From Sphagnum compactum (Eukaryota > Bryophyta > Sphagnopsida > Sphagnales), in NCBI GenBank assembly GCA_965153455.1, contig OZ234495.1:11156875-11220874 (forward strand): DNA of 64,000 nucleotides, given 5' to 3'. Position 1 is the stretch's first letter, and each line of letters starts with the position of its first letter. The notes below the pieces were generated by a model. That model did no database searches, was not told where the DNA came from, and saw only the letters and a list, made by a program, of their open reading frames with translations. Below, one piece after another: positions 33,668 to 45,891 of this stretch. A program made the position numbers and the translations under genes.

Positions 33668-36600
33668 GCACAGAGGGACTTACCCTTATGCAAGGGCACG
33701 AAGGATTTTCAAGACCAATATTGAGATTTAAACACCAAGAATTTAAGAAAAGGTTTGCAAAAAGACCCCACGCTTTTCAATTCAATTTGGACACTTTGAG
33801 TGGATGGATGGATTATTGAGCAATAACTTAGAGGTAAACTTATTGATAAAGTGCAAAAATAAATAGGGTTTGAGATTATTGTTTTAGACTTGCATAGTGA
33901 TTAGTGAGGAAGAGACACTTCTTTCCTCTACAATTTGAGACTTCAAATTTCTAGACGAAACCAGTTACCCATCAAACTCCAACCAAATGGATGGATGGCT
34001 GCATGGAGTGCGTTATTCCTAAGAAGGGGCAAAAATTGGTGATCAAAAAGTTGCCTCACCAAAAAGAAAGGATCAAATATTGGGTGAACTCTTGATGAAT
34101 TAATAATACTAATCACACAGGTAGCTCTCCCCCACAGTTTCAATTCTTGACAGTAAAAAAATCAGTTAGTAAATTCTTTATAGAGAGATTCGGGTTGAGA
34201 AATTGATGTCTTTTGTCAATAGATCAAGTTGGTACACCTAATTGGAATCAGTTGTTTTCAGGCATTTGCTTTTGATTATCTACAAAGGGTTTATGTTCAT
34301 GTATTATCTGCAACCATATAATTGTGCTTGATGCAAGATGTATTTTTTGAATGCCAACTGAGTTTAATTTATGGATAACTTTAATGTCTACAACAAGGAG
34401 CTTATGGAAGTTTACCTCATCAAAGATATATTTTTAGATGCATAGTTTACATAATTGGTTTCAAAGCAGGTGCTTGTTATAGATTTTTTCGTCCAAATTA
34501 TTTTCTTCTTAAGCACTATTCACAGTTGGAGTTAAGTGAATTTGAAAACAATGTTCCATAACAAAATCTTGTTTCAGATTCACATATGCAATTTCATGTA
34601 ACACAAAATCTGAGGTGGCATCCTTGTTGGCATGGTTTGTCAGATCATTGTTAAGTGAAATGCTTGTTAATGTTTAATCTTCAAGAATTATAGATTTTTT
34701 GTGAAAAAATTAATGTTATGTAAAATTTTCAAAATCAACCAAAGAATTGAATGGTAAGTTACAAGACATCTCTCCATCCCTCCCTCCTTCCTCCTACCAT
34801 TTTGAACACAACCACTACACATTTGAACAAAGCAAGAGGAGTTCTCACAACACAAGAATTGATGTACATTGTAGTTTCAAATAGAACAATTGTTCTAAAA
34901 GTTTTCTACACCTTTATCAAAGGAAGGCGTAACAGCTATCATGGTAGGTGTAACATCACACATTCATAACAACAAAAAATTGTTCCAATGTGCAATTGCA
35001 CTCGAAGTGCAAATGCACTCAAGTGTTCCAATGTGCAACACTTGCAACATGACAACAAAGTTCAAAGAAAAAATGGAACGCAAAATTACAAACCTCCAAG
35101 GAAAATAACAAGTAGAAAAACTTTCAATGTTGAACATGTTGAATGTAAAGCATAGAATCATCACCTACAAAAGTTGTCAAAGCATAGAACCACTTATTAC
35201 AAAATGTCACCTCCAAAACATTAATGCCAATTGCAAAGCTTTGACAAATAAAGAAAAAAGACCTACAATGTGTGTGATGATATTAAAGTTCAAAGAAAAA
35301 AAAGATTGCAAAAACCTTGTAAAAAAGCTTAAGAGAAGTAATGCATGAAGAATGAAAAGAGAAAAGGAGTGGGGTGAAATACCTATTTGCCATCATTTCC
35401 ACAAGTGAATTACAAGAAATTGGAATCGTGAAAAGGTGGTATTAAGTTGACGATAGGGTAGCTTAACTTTTTTTTGTGTGAATGTTGGTTGGTTAGGTTA
35501 ACGATAGGTTAATGTTAATATAACATCATGTGTCACAACTTTAGTTAACCCTATTGTTAAGACAATTAACAATCATGATACTAACACCAAGTTTAAAGGA
35601 AGCTTTAATTGTACATTTATCTAAAAATTATTTAAACTATCTATTTCAATGGCAATTAGACACACAATAAACATAATTTGATAATAAGGCAATAATCCAA
35701 AAAGGTTGTTTTATAGTTATATGTTTTTGTTTGTTGAAGGGTTTTACCATGGACACTTGTTACCATGCTCTACCAAGTGTAAAGTGAAAGCAAGTGAGAG
35801 CAACATAACATGCAATACCCACATGCTTTGGTTGCCTTCGTAATCTCTTAGTGCATGAATTTTGTCACATCCAATGTAAGTTGTCATTTTGATGTATTTT
35901 CTATTATTCTTTGGCATTAACAAGAAATCCAGACAAAGGTCTCTTGATGAGTCATATTGAAATATAAGCAAAAAATATCTTTGAGTAATATCATTAAGAA
36001 TCATTTCAAGGAAAGATAAAAAAAACCAAAATAACTAAAGAATATTTCTAGGCTTTTATTTTAAATTGTCATCAAAATTATAGTTTTTTTTCTTATGTTT
36101 ATCCATTACATGCACAAGTATATGACTTTAAGTTTTTATTGGAATCAAAAAGTATGAAAATTGATACAGATTTGTGTTTTTAATTGTCATGGCCCCTTGA
36201 GGATTCACACAGTTGAACTTAAATGTTTTTTTTATTTTTCTAAAGTTTGATGGGTCCTATAAAATGAGAGTGTGATATTCTTAATGGTATGATCCAAGGA
36301 TACTTTTGCCCAACATAGAATGATTCTATTGCAATAAATGTAAGATAGTGACAAATTACACAACTTTAAGGCTAGCTTTCTTTCTTGCCATGATGTTCAC
36401 CACTTGGGCAACAACACTCTAACAATTATAAGAAACAAGCTTTCATTAATGCTTGGTATGCACATGAAGTTTTGAGTACTATTTTTTTTTTTTCACATTA
36501 GATTTTATATTCTTATTAGCGTGAACTTGTGATTTGAATGCTTACAAAAAGAATCCCATTTAGGAACAAATAATTTGACCTTCCTTTTTATCTCATTACA

Positions 36601-38771
36601 AATTTTACATTTGACAATGTGCAAAGCACCATCTACCCCTAGACACAATTAAACCTATGAGAGTTTTGTGGCCCAAGACTTTTGAAATTTTCTTCTAAAT
36701 ATAATCATAATTCCATTTCTTGATTATTAGTTTTGACATGATGAACAAATTTGCTTCATGTATGGGTTCACTCAAAGACATAACAACATTGACATTGTGC
36801 TTTGGATTTGAAAATCAAATTTATAAAAATAAAACATAGGAAAGAAAGATGCAAAAATACCATGAGATGAAAAAACTACATTGCAATCAAGTATGACAAA
36901 AAGATCACTTACAAAATGGTTTCTCCTTGAAAAGAATTGCAACAATATGGGAGTTGTGATGGCATTGTGGAAAAAAGACTACAAATTTTTTTTAAAACTC
37001 AAATGAAACCTCTAATGGAACCTCCATTTTAACAATTTCAAGATTGACATAAACAATTAATTTTGCAACAACTCAAAAATGCACATTTCATAACAAATTA
37101 ATAAACAAAAAACAAGGAAGGAAGGAGGTTGAAGCATGCTAACCCTTGGACAAATCACAAAAAACAGAAACAAAACAATTTTGAAATGAATCATACCACC
37201 CTTCTAGCTTGCATTAATTCCTCATATTATCCATGAAAGCTATAATGTTAAGGACTTGCAAACTCACTACAATTTTTTGTGATTAAAGTGAAATAATGCG
37301 CCTCCTTAAATCCTTTTGTTGTTTATTATTTTTCATGATTTGTAGATGAACGAGCTCTTGCACTTAACAAATGAATGATGATGATGGCAACAAAGGTTGT
37401 TGTGTTTTCATGGATTGGGTTCTTCAATTTGCCACCTAAGCCTTTTGTGGGCGTCACCAAATGGTCACATTGTAACCTCTATGTTTCACCAAATGGAAGT
37501 CACATTTCTTTAACTTCTTGGTTTTTCGTTTGAACCTCCACAAGACAATATTACTACCCTTTCTTTTCTTACTACCCGAGCCTTTTTTTTCTTGCTTTGG
37601 ACTCTTATCTAAGGGTTATTTAGGTGGGAAATTGGTAATAATCCACCAGAAATTAAAGCACCGCACAACACCAACTTAACTTGAGATCCAAGCTGTTGAC
37701 ATTTCACCCATGCACAAGTTAAATCAAATATGTTTTTTTAGATTGCAAAATAGAATATATGAGTTAAAACAACAATAAAAGATAACAGAACTTTGGGAAT
37801 TGTGTCCTCATTCTTTTTTCCCATGTTTCTAACCAATGTTCCCCGGTTTGTAGTCTCAAACTTGGGGGTTCCGGTTCAGATTCTTGTGATCCAGAATCAA
37901 GCCAACATTGACACGTTTTTTGTGGAACTAGTACCATAAGAGTCAAACTATGGAATTAGCCCTTTATTAAAATTGAAATCAACATTAAAATTGTGAAAAA
38001 CAACTTCAGAATACAAGTTCAAGTTCTTTAGGTAAGTAAGTTGAATTTTTACAAAAACTTGGTAAATATATTGAACTTGATTGATAAGCGATCATATTGA
38101 ATTAGTTATAAAACATTGTCCCTATACAATCTCCAGCCTCCTTCAGAGTGTGTAACGTGTACATGAAACTAGACCCAGCATTCAAACTAGGTACAGAGGT
38201 TCTTGAATTTCGAATATAATGCCGAATTGGAACAGCAAGCCTTACAGAAATGGCCTCAAACCTGCACCTGGAAAACCTATCATACTGAGCCTTGTCGTTG
38301 TCTCTTCCCAAATTTGTCGCTCCAATGCCTGGATTTTTTCGTTTTCCCCCTCGCTTCCTCAAGCAGAGAAGAAGCTCTTCCGCAAAGATCATGGCTTCCA
38401 TGCTGTAGATGAATAAAAAGGCCCAAGAATCGGTTCTTCGAATAGTGTGATATTAGGGTTTTCTGTTTTCTGGTAAACCCAGTCGGTAGATGGTCTTTAT
38501 AACATTCGGATTTGAGGTTGCTGCATTTAGCTTCGATGTGCTTCTTGATCCTAGTTTTTTTGTGTTTTTGTTTTTGCTCGTGAAACCAGTAAATGAGAAG
38601 CTGAATTTTGGACGACATAACGCTTTTTCATGTAGAGAGTTTTGAGCTGGACTTCAACGGAGAAAGCTCAAATCTGATGCCGATCTTTTTGCAGTAATTG
38701 CAATGAGACCATTTTAAACTCGTTCTGTGATTTAGGGTTTGGTTTTGGGGGTGTATTCATTGAAGGAAGTC
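33668..38771. other. intergenic ~5 kb, no supported gene
   Basis: AT-rich sequence with overlapping short ORFs on both strands and no motifs. The last few hundred bases (38400-38770) contain 'ttagggttttctg' and 'tttagggtttggttttgg' phrases common in plant 5' leaders. They probably belong to the promoter and leader of the DUF218 gene. ORFs at 38102-38618 on both strands could not be tied to any family. Confidence 0.45.
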
Positions 38772-40891
38772 ATGCAGTTGGTGATCCGGAGAGGCGCATT
38801 GGCGGGGAATGTGCAAGAATTGTGGTGCAAAATTCCACTAGTGAAAGAAGGATTCGCAAGAGCTGCACAATTTGCCATTACCTGCAACCCTAAGAGTGCC
38901 ACCACTCCAAGATACACCAGCAACTTGGGAGGAGGAAATGCGCGACCTAATTGCAATGTAAATTTTCAGCCTCGGGACAAACCTTGGAGTTCAAGGTATG
39001 AGCTGTTTCCAGCTCCGGATGGGTCAACCTGGAAAAGGGCAAAACAATCGCCAAATGGACAAACTGTGCAGAATCAAAGAATTTTGTATCCAGGAGTTGG
39101 CTGTGATGATGGAAAAGAACACTTAGAACGCAAGAGTTTGAATGCCATCTTAGTGTTGGCAGGAGGGCAATTGACTGGGGGTGGGGTACCTGAGTGGGTG
39201 AGAAGGCGGCTTGATAAAGCACTTGAGCTGCAGATAGAAAGTGGTCCACATTGTAAAATTGTGTGCTTGGGTGGTGGAACTCCACATCGGCGCCCAATCC
39301 TCACTCCAGAAGGTTTTGTTATACATGAAAGCGACTCATGTGCCGAATATCTTTTAAAGCAGGGTGTTCAAGTCTCACTTATACTCAAAGAATGGAGCTC
39401 ATTCGACACAATAGGTACAATGTTCCATCTTCTGCTATTCCTCTGTTTTTAACTCTACAATGGCCAGCCAGATGCTGATCACTGGCTTCAAGGATAAGAT
39501 GACTTCATATTCAATATGAACAATATGGTTCAGGGGTTATTGGAGTCGTATGGAATTCAACAAATTGGTTGTGAGATGGCTGATATCAATGCATGTTATC
39601 TTCAAATTGTTGTTGTCGATATTTCTCTGCAATTTTGTAGATGTGTTCCAGTGGCTTTAGGGGATGTTCTGCATCCCAAGTAGTCACCCAGTGGTGGGCG
39701 TAAAGGATATATTTCAGGGTGCAGAAGGCACCAACCGCTAGCCTCTACGTAGGTGTCTCTATGCCTTTGGCTTAAATGCTTACTTGTACAGGGACAACAG
39801 GGATGAGCTAAAATGCGTTGAAGCTTACCCTCACAAGCTTGTTGCAGCTTGAATGAGGATACCATTAACTTGTTGTTTTAGCTATGTCTCTTGAGTGCTA
39901 GCTAACATCATGACTGAGTCTTCCCACTGGTTCCAGAAATGTGAAAGAAACTCAGATCCTGATTTTGTATCATGCTTTGCCCAAAAATTGTGGCTGGATT
40001 ATTATAAACTACATCCATCATCAGGAGCTGATGAAGTAAACGGGCAGTCATTGCAGCTCATCACTGCTGTTCAAGCTGATCGTCTAACATTTTGTGAGCA
40101 ACACTCATAAGGTTATGACTGCACTCATTGTCATGTCACCTTCAAATTGTTGTTGTGGAGATTTTTCTGCAATTTCACAGGTATGTGACAGCTCCACAAT
40201 GGTTTGAGCAGAGTGAAGGCAGGTGACATTTCTCCTGTGGGACTTTTATGCATTCACTGAGATGGATGACCTTGTTTTGCATGTGCAGGGAATGGATTTT
40301 TTGCTCTAACACAACATGTAATTCCACGAGGCTGGACAAGGATGGCTGTAGTGACCTCAGATTTTCACATGCCCCGATCACAGGAAATATTTGAGTGGGT
40401 TTTTGGTTTGCAAGGAACTGGAAAGTCAATTGGGAAGCAAAACAATATACAAGGGCAGCTAGTCTCCCCATTAGGCTCCCAAAGCCAGGGCTTTCTATTA
40501 GAATATCATGGTGTATCTGACCAAGGTATTGACAAGTCAATAATTCAGGTATCTCTTCTGACTTTGTCTCTTTGTTCCCTTCATTTTTTGTTTATGCAAT
40601 GCAAGGAGCCCATATTAGCCACCATTTACCCAGTTACCTTGGAGACACTTGATGTTTGAACGCCAGTCAGAACAGCAGTACTAAGTCTTTAGCTAAAATG
40701 TGCAGGCCAGGGTGTGCAAAGAGCAAAGGGCATTGGAAAGCTTGAGAGCTGTGAAGAAGGGAATCAATACCTTGGAGGATTTCCATGAGTGGTTTCACAC
40801 TCAACATATGTGTTACAATGTTCAACATCAGAATGCCTTTGGCAAGCATTCCTCAAATGATCCTGATGATCCTGCACTGCTTTCCTATTGA
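38772..40891 (+). CDS. DUF218 (ElyC/SanA/YdcF-type) domain protein, three coding exons
   Basis: Coding exons are 38772-39414, 40289-40548 and 40706-40891, giving 362 residues. Donors are GTACAA and GTATCT and both acceptors end in TGTGCAG. The reading frame joins cleanly across both introns (874 and 157 bases), the first splitting codon G215. The N-terminus (MQLVIRRGALAGNVQELWCK) is basic and could be a mitochondrial or plastid presequence; this is inferred. The domain starts at LNAILVLAGGQLTGGG (123-138) and includes IVCLGGGTPHRRP (163-175), SDSCAEYLLKQGV (187-199) and the conserved E-x-x-S-x-D-T-x-G-N segment (207-216). It ends with VVTSDFHMPRSQEIFEWVFG (235-254). These are the hallmark positions of DUF218. 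Bacterial relatives act in envelope functions, but the plant role is unknown to me. A TTG in frame at 38739 is not a likely start. Alternative upstream exons cannot be excluded. Confidence 0.85.
39600..40190 (+). repeat. intron-1 direct repeat (~45 bp, 541 bp apart)
   Basis: Within intron 1 of the DUF218 gene, 'cttcaaattgttgttgtcga' with 'tatttctctgcaattttgtag' (39600-39641) recurs as 'cttcaaattgttgttgtgga' with 'gatttttctgcaatttcacag' (40141-40182). Both end like a splice acceptor (ttgtag and ttcacag). The DNA between them has no recognised gene. Confidence 0.65.
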
Positions 40892-42689
40892 TCCTCCTAA
40901 TTCTTTGGATCAACTGATCACATGTCCCTTGACAACATCTCTTCTGAATAACCCACAGCCAAATGCATCACCAAAAACTGGAACTTTACTACAATCCATC
41001 ATTAATGATGAATTCAAACAAATTATTTTGAGGGCTTCATGCTGTAGGAGAAAAATTAACAAATTGTAGCCACTGTTTTCAGACAATGTATTGCAGGAAA
41101 GAGGGAATATATTCAATATTCAGTAATTTCTCCCACCAAGATTGTTTCACTATGCACATATTTTCCATTAACTCCCACCTATGTTCGGTGTAGGGATTAC
41201 CTTCTACATCATGTGGTTTGAAGGCTGGAACAGTGCAACTTTTCTACCGTGTATTAGAAATTTAATGATTATGAATTTCTTGAATTCATCATCTATGTTG
41301 AAGGACTTTCCAAAAGATTGAAGCTGTTATAGGTTAGGTTGTCTTAACTTATCAAATGTTCCTTAGGATTTTGCCAACTTCCTCCCAAACTCTTCATTGA
41401 GAGCTATTCTAAAAATGGTACTTCATTAACCCAATTAATTAATAAAGACAGGTTTTATGGAGGGATGTCAAGTGAAAAAAGGCTTTTCAATATTCACTTA
41501 GAAAAGTTGCCTCACAACAATTTCAATCGTCATCCATCCAAATATTTATAATAATTATTTCTTGAAGTCAATGTTTCAAATATTTCATTTCTTAATGTTA
41601 ACGGTCATTTCCATTCAAAAGAAAACATTAATTCAGATAACGAATAATGAAATTCACAACAATCACCTTCTAGCAATTATTGATTCTTTCTAGAAATGAT
41701 ATCATTTGCTTAATACTTAACTACCATTCATAACAAACCAAAAAGTTAAGCAATTTTTTGAAATGTTCAAATGACTTATTTTCACACTTAAACAAATCCC
41801 AACCAGCTATTGACATTTTGTCTTTGAAACTTCATAACATTATATAATGTATCGATTCCAGCTTCATTTGGAATGTAGGACCCTGGCTGAAAAGTTCATC
41901 ACTAAAACCTTTCAATGATACAAAATACATTTTCATTGGACATCATTCACCCTCTCAAATGCTCTAGAAAACAACATCTTTCATGACATCTTGAGAGTCT
42001 TTTATCAACCGTCCCACACATTCCATGCAGTTGCTTCATGTGTTCAAGTCAAGCACAATTTCCCTCCTCTCAATCCTGTGAACAAGCCTTCTATTCCCAC
42101 AATTGCTTCATATTTTGTTCATAGAAGGTAATGACAAATCCAACACAACACCATCATGAGATAAACAATAAATTTATCCACACAAACAAACTACTATATC
42201 ACCAAATATCACAAAAGATAATAATCAAGTTTATTACAAATTGACAAAGCGCATAACAAGGCACAAAGATTAATGCATAAAGTTTTGTAAATGATCATAA
42301 GTTGAAAATTAAGAATGAACACTGTAAACACGTTGCCATACAATACATTATTTTAGGTGAAGTTAGTGTAGACAGTCTTAGAGAACTTGCTAAAATGTTT
42401 GTTTTGACTTTTTTTTTATGATAGTTTTGTTGACATGTTTTGATATGGATTTGGTTAATGACTATTTTGCTAATAGAAAATAGGCTTTTCTTAAAACTTT
42501 ATTTGCACAAATTTGCACTTGAACACCCCACAACTTTCTAGACTTTCTTTTTTTTAAACGACTTTTTTTTTTTTACTTTTAAAAACTTGCATCTACTTGA
42601 AAACAATTGATGACTTGGTGTATTTTGCTGTAGGACAAAAACCATTTCCTATGTGCGATAATTTATTATCAAAAGACACATACATAAGT
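40892..42689. other. 3' flank of DUF218 gene and intergenic DNA
   Basis: No gene was seen. An AATAAA at 41441-41446 lies about 550 bases after the stop and is only a weak poly(A) candidate. The rest is AT-rich and featureless. Confidence 0.4.
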
Positions 42690-42950
42690 TTCTTAAAAGA
42701 AAATGAAATCCAATTGTCCAAGTGTCATGCCCAGTGTGTTGAGGGCTGGGAACTTGTGTACATCTGCGAGTGTTGGGAAGCTGCAAAGTCGATGTCGAGT
42801 GTCTCGCGTCTCCCCCGTCCCTTCCATGTGCAAGCGTCTATTGTTCCCCATCTGCCCCCCCCCCCCCCCCCCGCGCCCCACCCCCTTCCACGCGCAAGCG
42901 TCGAACATCCGCAATGCCTTCCCTGCGCGAGCGTTGAACTCATGTTGAAC
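42690..42950. other. GC-rich patch with an 18-base poly(C) run
   Basis: The run of C at 42855-42872 sits in a GC-rich island within AT-rich DNA. Around it 'cgNgcaagcgtc' recurs (near 42830, 42890 and, as 'cgcgagcgttgaac', near 42926), suggesting a short imperfect ~35-50-bp repeat. ORFs through it give proline or glycine runs and show no sign of being real. Confidence 0.7.
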
Positions 42951-42984
42951 ACTGAAATTCTTCCTTATTTCCGTGGTTTGTAAA

Positions 42985-43518
42985 ATGGAAAACAATATCT
43001 CTTTTGCTTTGGCTAGAATCGGAGTGATTGATAGTAGATTCGTGAGCTTCCTATCATCTTCATTCATATTAGTAAAGACGGTTTACTACAGTAGTACCTG
43101 GGCTAGTTCGTGGATTGTCGACTATTTCAATAATTTTCAAAAACTCATTCCATATTCATTTGTATGTGATTCTTATATTGGATGTGCGTTGAGTATGGCA
43201 TTCTTCAAGAAGCCTATGGATGTTAGAAAGTTCTTTCTAACCTTGGCTTCAATCCTCCATCATGCCGACTACAAAACTCTCACCCAAAACGGCTCTATCA
43301 TTAGTAGACTAATAGTAGTCAACACTATGTTCAGCACCATCTCCAAAAAGCCTGATTGCCAAGTTTCAAAAAATCAATGTAGGCATGTTGGACAACTCAC
43401 AAGTTTGAAAAAAAAGGTTTCTAGAACTTTCAACATACTTACTAAGTATTTATCAATTCTATTTTACTATTTCACAAATAATTTAGTTGATGTCAAACTG
43501 GCCCAAGTGGTCTTGTAG
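42985..43518 (+). CDS. unrecognised 177-aa ORF
   Basis: From the ATG at 42985 an uninterrupted 177-codon frame runs to 43518 (MENNISFALARIGVIDSRFV...). This is unusually long for the AT-rich local sequence. It has hydrophobic stretches near residues 25-45 and 55-75 and a basic, Lys-rich region near 145-155. I recognise no family. It starts only 35 bases after the GC-rich patch. It may be a small gene, one exon of a larger gene or a chance frame. No splice evidence or homology could be assessed. Confidence 0.25.
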   Translation: MENNISFALARIGVIDSRFVSFLSSSFILVKTVYYSSTWASSWIVDYFNNFQKLIPYSFVCDSYIGCALSMAFFKKPMDVRKFFLTLASILHHADYKTLTQNGSIISRLIVVNTMFSTISKKPDCQVSKNQCRHVGQLTSLKKKVSRTFNILTKYLSILFYYFTNNLVDVKLAQVVL

Positions 43519-45891
43519 TATAGGGTTTAGGGTTGGTTCTTTCTTGAGCACATCAATTGCGTGTTCTCTAAATCCTTCAAAACTTGCATGAATTTTTTTG
43601 TCTTTGTATATAGAATTTGGAAGTAAGATAGTACCTCACAATTGCAAACCCAATGGCCCTCCTTTGGACCACATGGATTGCAGATGTTGTTCTTCCAAAA
43701 CTTCATCTTGTTGAAACTTGATCTTGAGAACTTGCTTCTCAACAATTGAGCTTGAGAATTGCCCTTTACTAACTCTGGCTTTGTATTGTGGTTGAAATAT
43801 TTTTCCAAGGTGTTTAGTTCCTTCTTGCTAAATATGACGACATATGGTGTTATAGCTTTCTTCCAGTGCGTTCATTGCTTGGACCTCCACAATGATGTAG
43901 AATTGGGTTTCGTTTAATTTTAAATCCTGAACACCTACTACATAAAACATTAAAGCATTAGTACACCTCCATCTCCAAGCTTTCAAAATCGCTTATGATC
44001 ATTAGTAGTTGTTTTATTTGAGCCCACAAGCTTCCTTCAGCTTTGTTCTGTCAAGTGTTGGGTCCTTCTTGTTCAGAACATCATCCTTTGAGCAGCAACT
44101 TGATGATAGGCAAATTCTCCTTTTTATAATTTCTCATTTGAACATTGGGTCAAACTTGAGTCAATGTGTGACTGACATCTGGAGTATCATGTGTGCAAAT
44201 GAACTGCATGTATCTAAACGAGAAGTTCTAGACTTAGTACCGGAGGTTTTTAGTATGAAATTTGAACCTGCCATAGCAATCAGAGTCATTTAGGGGTGCG
44301 TGGCTCGTTTTCTTTGCTTTATAATTGGCATAGGCTATTTCATTTTGATAATTAACCCAATTTTGTTTCAGAGCTAAGCCCACACTCTCAATATCAGTGA
44401 AGCAGTAAACCCAACACTTTCAATCAAATGAAATTAATTTTTAAAATTCTGCATAACTTGAACACAGCAATGGCAGACAATTTTGGCTCTCACACAACCA
44501 TTCACCAATTAATTTGCGATCCCAAAAGCTTGCTTTTCCAACAAAAAACAACAATGAAGGAAAATTCAGAAATATAAACCACTCCCCACATGACGGTGAT
44601 ATAATTTTATAATTCTCCACAAAAGGTCTTCCCACATAGGGAAGACCAATTGTACAATTAAAACTTTCCCAGAGTCCTAAACATTCTTCATATTTTGATG
44701 GTTTTTCCATGCCACTGCATAGCTCTAATGGAGGATTTCAGTTATTTCATATGCAATTGAACAAACATATTACTAGACAATAACCAGATGGAACTAATCC
44801 CATGTCTTACAGAACTACTAAATTCTCATGCATATTAATAACACACAAATCAAAGAACAAAATAGCCTTTATACTCATGGTTCAATGGTGCAAGAAAAAG
44901 AAGCTTAACTAACAATTAACTGAATTAGATGTGTTTACAGTACTTCCAAACTCCAGAACTCATTGTTCTAGCCATGGAGTACACCACTGTTCACTCTATG
45001 GGTTGTGTTGTGGCTGAATTGCTTTTAATCAGAGATTCCATTGTCAAAATGGTTGACAGCTTTGCACCTTCAACTCAGCTCTGCTTTGATGCACACCCCT
45101 GACCCAGTAACTAATTTGACATCTTATCATTCACTGCGATTAGGGGTTTATGGATCTCAAAACAATGCAGCAAGAGAGAACCAGCAATGGAAAATGCAAT
45201 CAATTCCAAACTTGGGAGTTTGTGATACAGCTGTGTACCAAAAGCAACAGAGAGCAGAAAACTACTTACATCAGGTGAAAGAAAGCATGAGAGACATGAC
45301 CTGCACAGCTGAAAGCACATAGTCCAACTACCAAGCTTTCAACTAAACCCATCGGCATGTGGAATGTGAATCCTTGCACTAGGCAGAAAATGAGGAAGTT
45401 CGCTTAAGTCGCACAACATCAAACTTATAATCACATAACTAAGGAATTCAACTGTATGCAGAAGCTATCATGAACATTCATAGGGTTAGCAGTTCATTAA
45501 AATGAGATCTTGGACAGACAAGCCACCAACATTTGCCAGGGAAGGGCAATATTTAAAGACTTGGAATCTGACAACTGTGTAAAGGCATGCTCCAACATGG
45601 GTACTGGTGTTGGTCTTCATTTAGTCATAATAATTCACTGCACACAAAATACAAGCATCAGTCCAGTGACCAATTACCTGAAAACAAATGATCTGGAGCA
45701 ACAGCTCTGCAGACCAGTTTACATATTGGAAGAAGCAATACTACCAATGGCAGGAACATGAGAACTGGACACAAACAAGACTCGGCTCTAAAGTTGGTTC
45801 AAATCTTATAATTTGTCTTCCATGGTTGTTCAAACCTGCCAATGTGTAGAGTGCAAGAGAAGCCAAAACAACTGCAATAGGTAAAATGCTG
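43519..45891. other. intergenic and probable 3' untranslated region of the 14-3-3 gene
   Basis: No supported gene. The right end, next to the minus-strand stop at 45892-45894, should hold the 14-3-3 3' untranslated region. ORFs at 45041-45322 and 45510-45761 lack motifs. Confidence 0.4.

Noticed and set aside
38102-38618. ORFs on both strands upstream of the DUF218 gene
   Set aside because: They conflict with one another and have no motif; the region is better read as promoter and leader.
42693-43067. 124-codon minus-strand ORF with a Gly run
   Set aside because: The Gly run is the antisense translation of the poly(C) tract, and a different frame gives a Pro run.
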